NCBI RefSeq assembly: GCF_001428075.1
Contig: NZ_LMSI01000012.1
Span: forward strand, 68,507-132,506
Source of the DNA: Arthrobacter sp. Soil764
GTDB taxonomy: Bacteria > Actinomycetota > Actinomycetes > Actinomycetales > Micrococcaceae
Reading direction: 5' to 3'
Length of the DNA: 64,000 bases
The position numbers were made by a program, and so were the translations under genes. Shown here piece after piece: positions 63,575-64,000 of the stretch. The notes under the pieces were generated by a model. It saw nothing but the letters and a program-made list of their open reading frames with translations, did not search any database and had not been told where the DNA came from. Every line of letters starts with the position of its first letter. Position 1 is the first letter of the stretch.

Positions 63575-64000
63575 GCCTCCGCTCCTCTCTGTCCGGCCGC
63601 GCGGGTGCCCGGCCCGGCTGATGGATTGTCCGTGTCCTTAGGTTCGGTGCCCTCGCGGCTGGTGACCTTGTTCAGGGCCGTCCGTCCGTAAGCGAGCAAC
63701 CGCTGCCGTGCCGGCAGCAGCCCCTGGGAACGGAAGATCATGATCAGTACCAGGGCGATGCCGAAGATCAGGTACTTGTATTCCGCGATGGCGGTGAACC
63801 GGAGCGGGATGTAGCTGACCAGGGCTCCGCCCAGGATGGCGCCCACCTTGTTGCCGGCTCCGCCGAGCACCACGGCGGCGAGGAACAGGATGGAGGTGGT
63901 GACGTCGAACTTCTGGTTGTTGACGAACCCCACCTGGCCGGCGAACAGGGCCCCGGACAGGCCGCCGATCGCAGCGCCGATGGCGAAGGCCCACACCTTG
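63571..64000 (-). CDS. livM: Branched-chain amino acid ABC transporter, permease LivM (partial, start beyond window)
   Basis: Only the last 142 residues or so are in the window. They show the LivM C-terminal pattern: KVWAFAIGAAIGGLSGALF, AAVVLGGAGNKVGAILGGAL and IALVLIMIFRSQGLLPARQ, with about three membrane segments, then a hydrophilic 45-residue tail. It is the permease partner of the LivG and LivF ATPases and is coupled to livG by an ATGA overlap. The N-terminal half lies beyond 64000. Confidence 0.92.
   Translation of the reverse strand, partial: KVWAFAIGAAIGGLSGALFAGQVGFVNNQKFDVTTSILFLAAVVLGGAGNKVGAILGGALVSYIPLRFTAIAEYKYLIFGIALVLIMIFRSQGLLPARQRLLAYGRTALNKVTSREGTEPKDTDNPSAGPGTRAAGQRGAEA

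Overview
The window is chromosomal DNA of a high-GC actinobacterium, most likely a member of the Micrococcaceae close to Arthrobacter/Pseudarthrobacter. The pointers are an Rpf-type resuscitation factor, a WhiB regulator, mycothiol S-conjugate amidase, protein O-mannosyltransferase, TIGR03089, DUF3499, DUF4245 and DUF4307 family proteins, a Fem-type peptidoglycan bridge enzyme, frequent GTG/TTG starts, and many genes whose start codon sits 6-7 bases after a TANNNT box (leaderless mRNAs). I see no phage, insertion sequence, CRISPR array, tRNA or rRNA. About 58 genes are supported, almost all housekeeping or cell-envelope genes.

Layout. (1) 1-20782: an ABC-F ATPase (cut by the window edge), ispE, rsmA, an RpfB-like muralytic factor and tatD; then a moxR - DUF58 - transglutaminase operon, a succinate-semialdehyde dehydrogenase, the divergent pair rsmI/pmt, an acyl-CoA ligase, a DUF1461 membrane protein, and divergent SpoIIM-like and RDD genes. 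(2) 20784-38414: an L,D-transpeptidase, ahcY, a Trm112-like protein, DUF3499, a zincin-like protein, DUF5719, a giant membrane glycosyltransferase, a WhiB2-like regulator, TIGR03089, GtrA, purK-purE, an LCP ligase, manA and a FemX-like enzyme. This follows the M. tuberculosis ahcY-whiB2-purK region as I remember it, but without manB and the F420 genes. (3) 38502-53989: glpX, DUF4245, carbonic anhydrase, fumC, a tetR-MFS pair, Nudix, an orphan A24 prepilin peptidase, a hypothetical gene, a GNAT gene, phoH2, uppS, hemolysin III, a small membrane protein, mca, DUF4307 and greA, again close to the mycobacterial greA-mca-phoH2-fum-glpX region. (4) 54107-64000: rhomboid - threonine deaminase - AI-2E-type permease operon, the galM/galT-galK locus, a Bax1-I protein and the end of a branched-chain amino-acid ABC operon (livM-livG-livF).

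How the genes fit together: much of the window builds or remodels the envelope. Precursors come from ispE, uppS and manA. Glycan and protein glycosylation involve pmt, GT2, GtrA and LCP. Peptidoglycan is cross-linked or cut by FemX, the L,D-transpeptidase and Rpf. WhiB and the MoxR set are the likely regulators or assembly factors. Central metabolism is represented by glpX, fumC, gabD, ilvA and the Leloir genes.

The most unusual feature is a non-coding, highly symmetric element at 47722-47971 between the GNAT gene and phoH2: two 92-bp inverted halves around a 66-bp core, each half folding on itself with compensatory base changes. Other candidates are a 23-codon upstream ORF with a strong ribosome binding site in the phoH2 leader, attenuator-like hairpins in the greA and rpf leaders, two tandem palindromes over the leaderless hemolysin III promoter, and nested palindromes on the whiB promoter.
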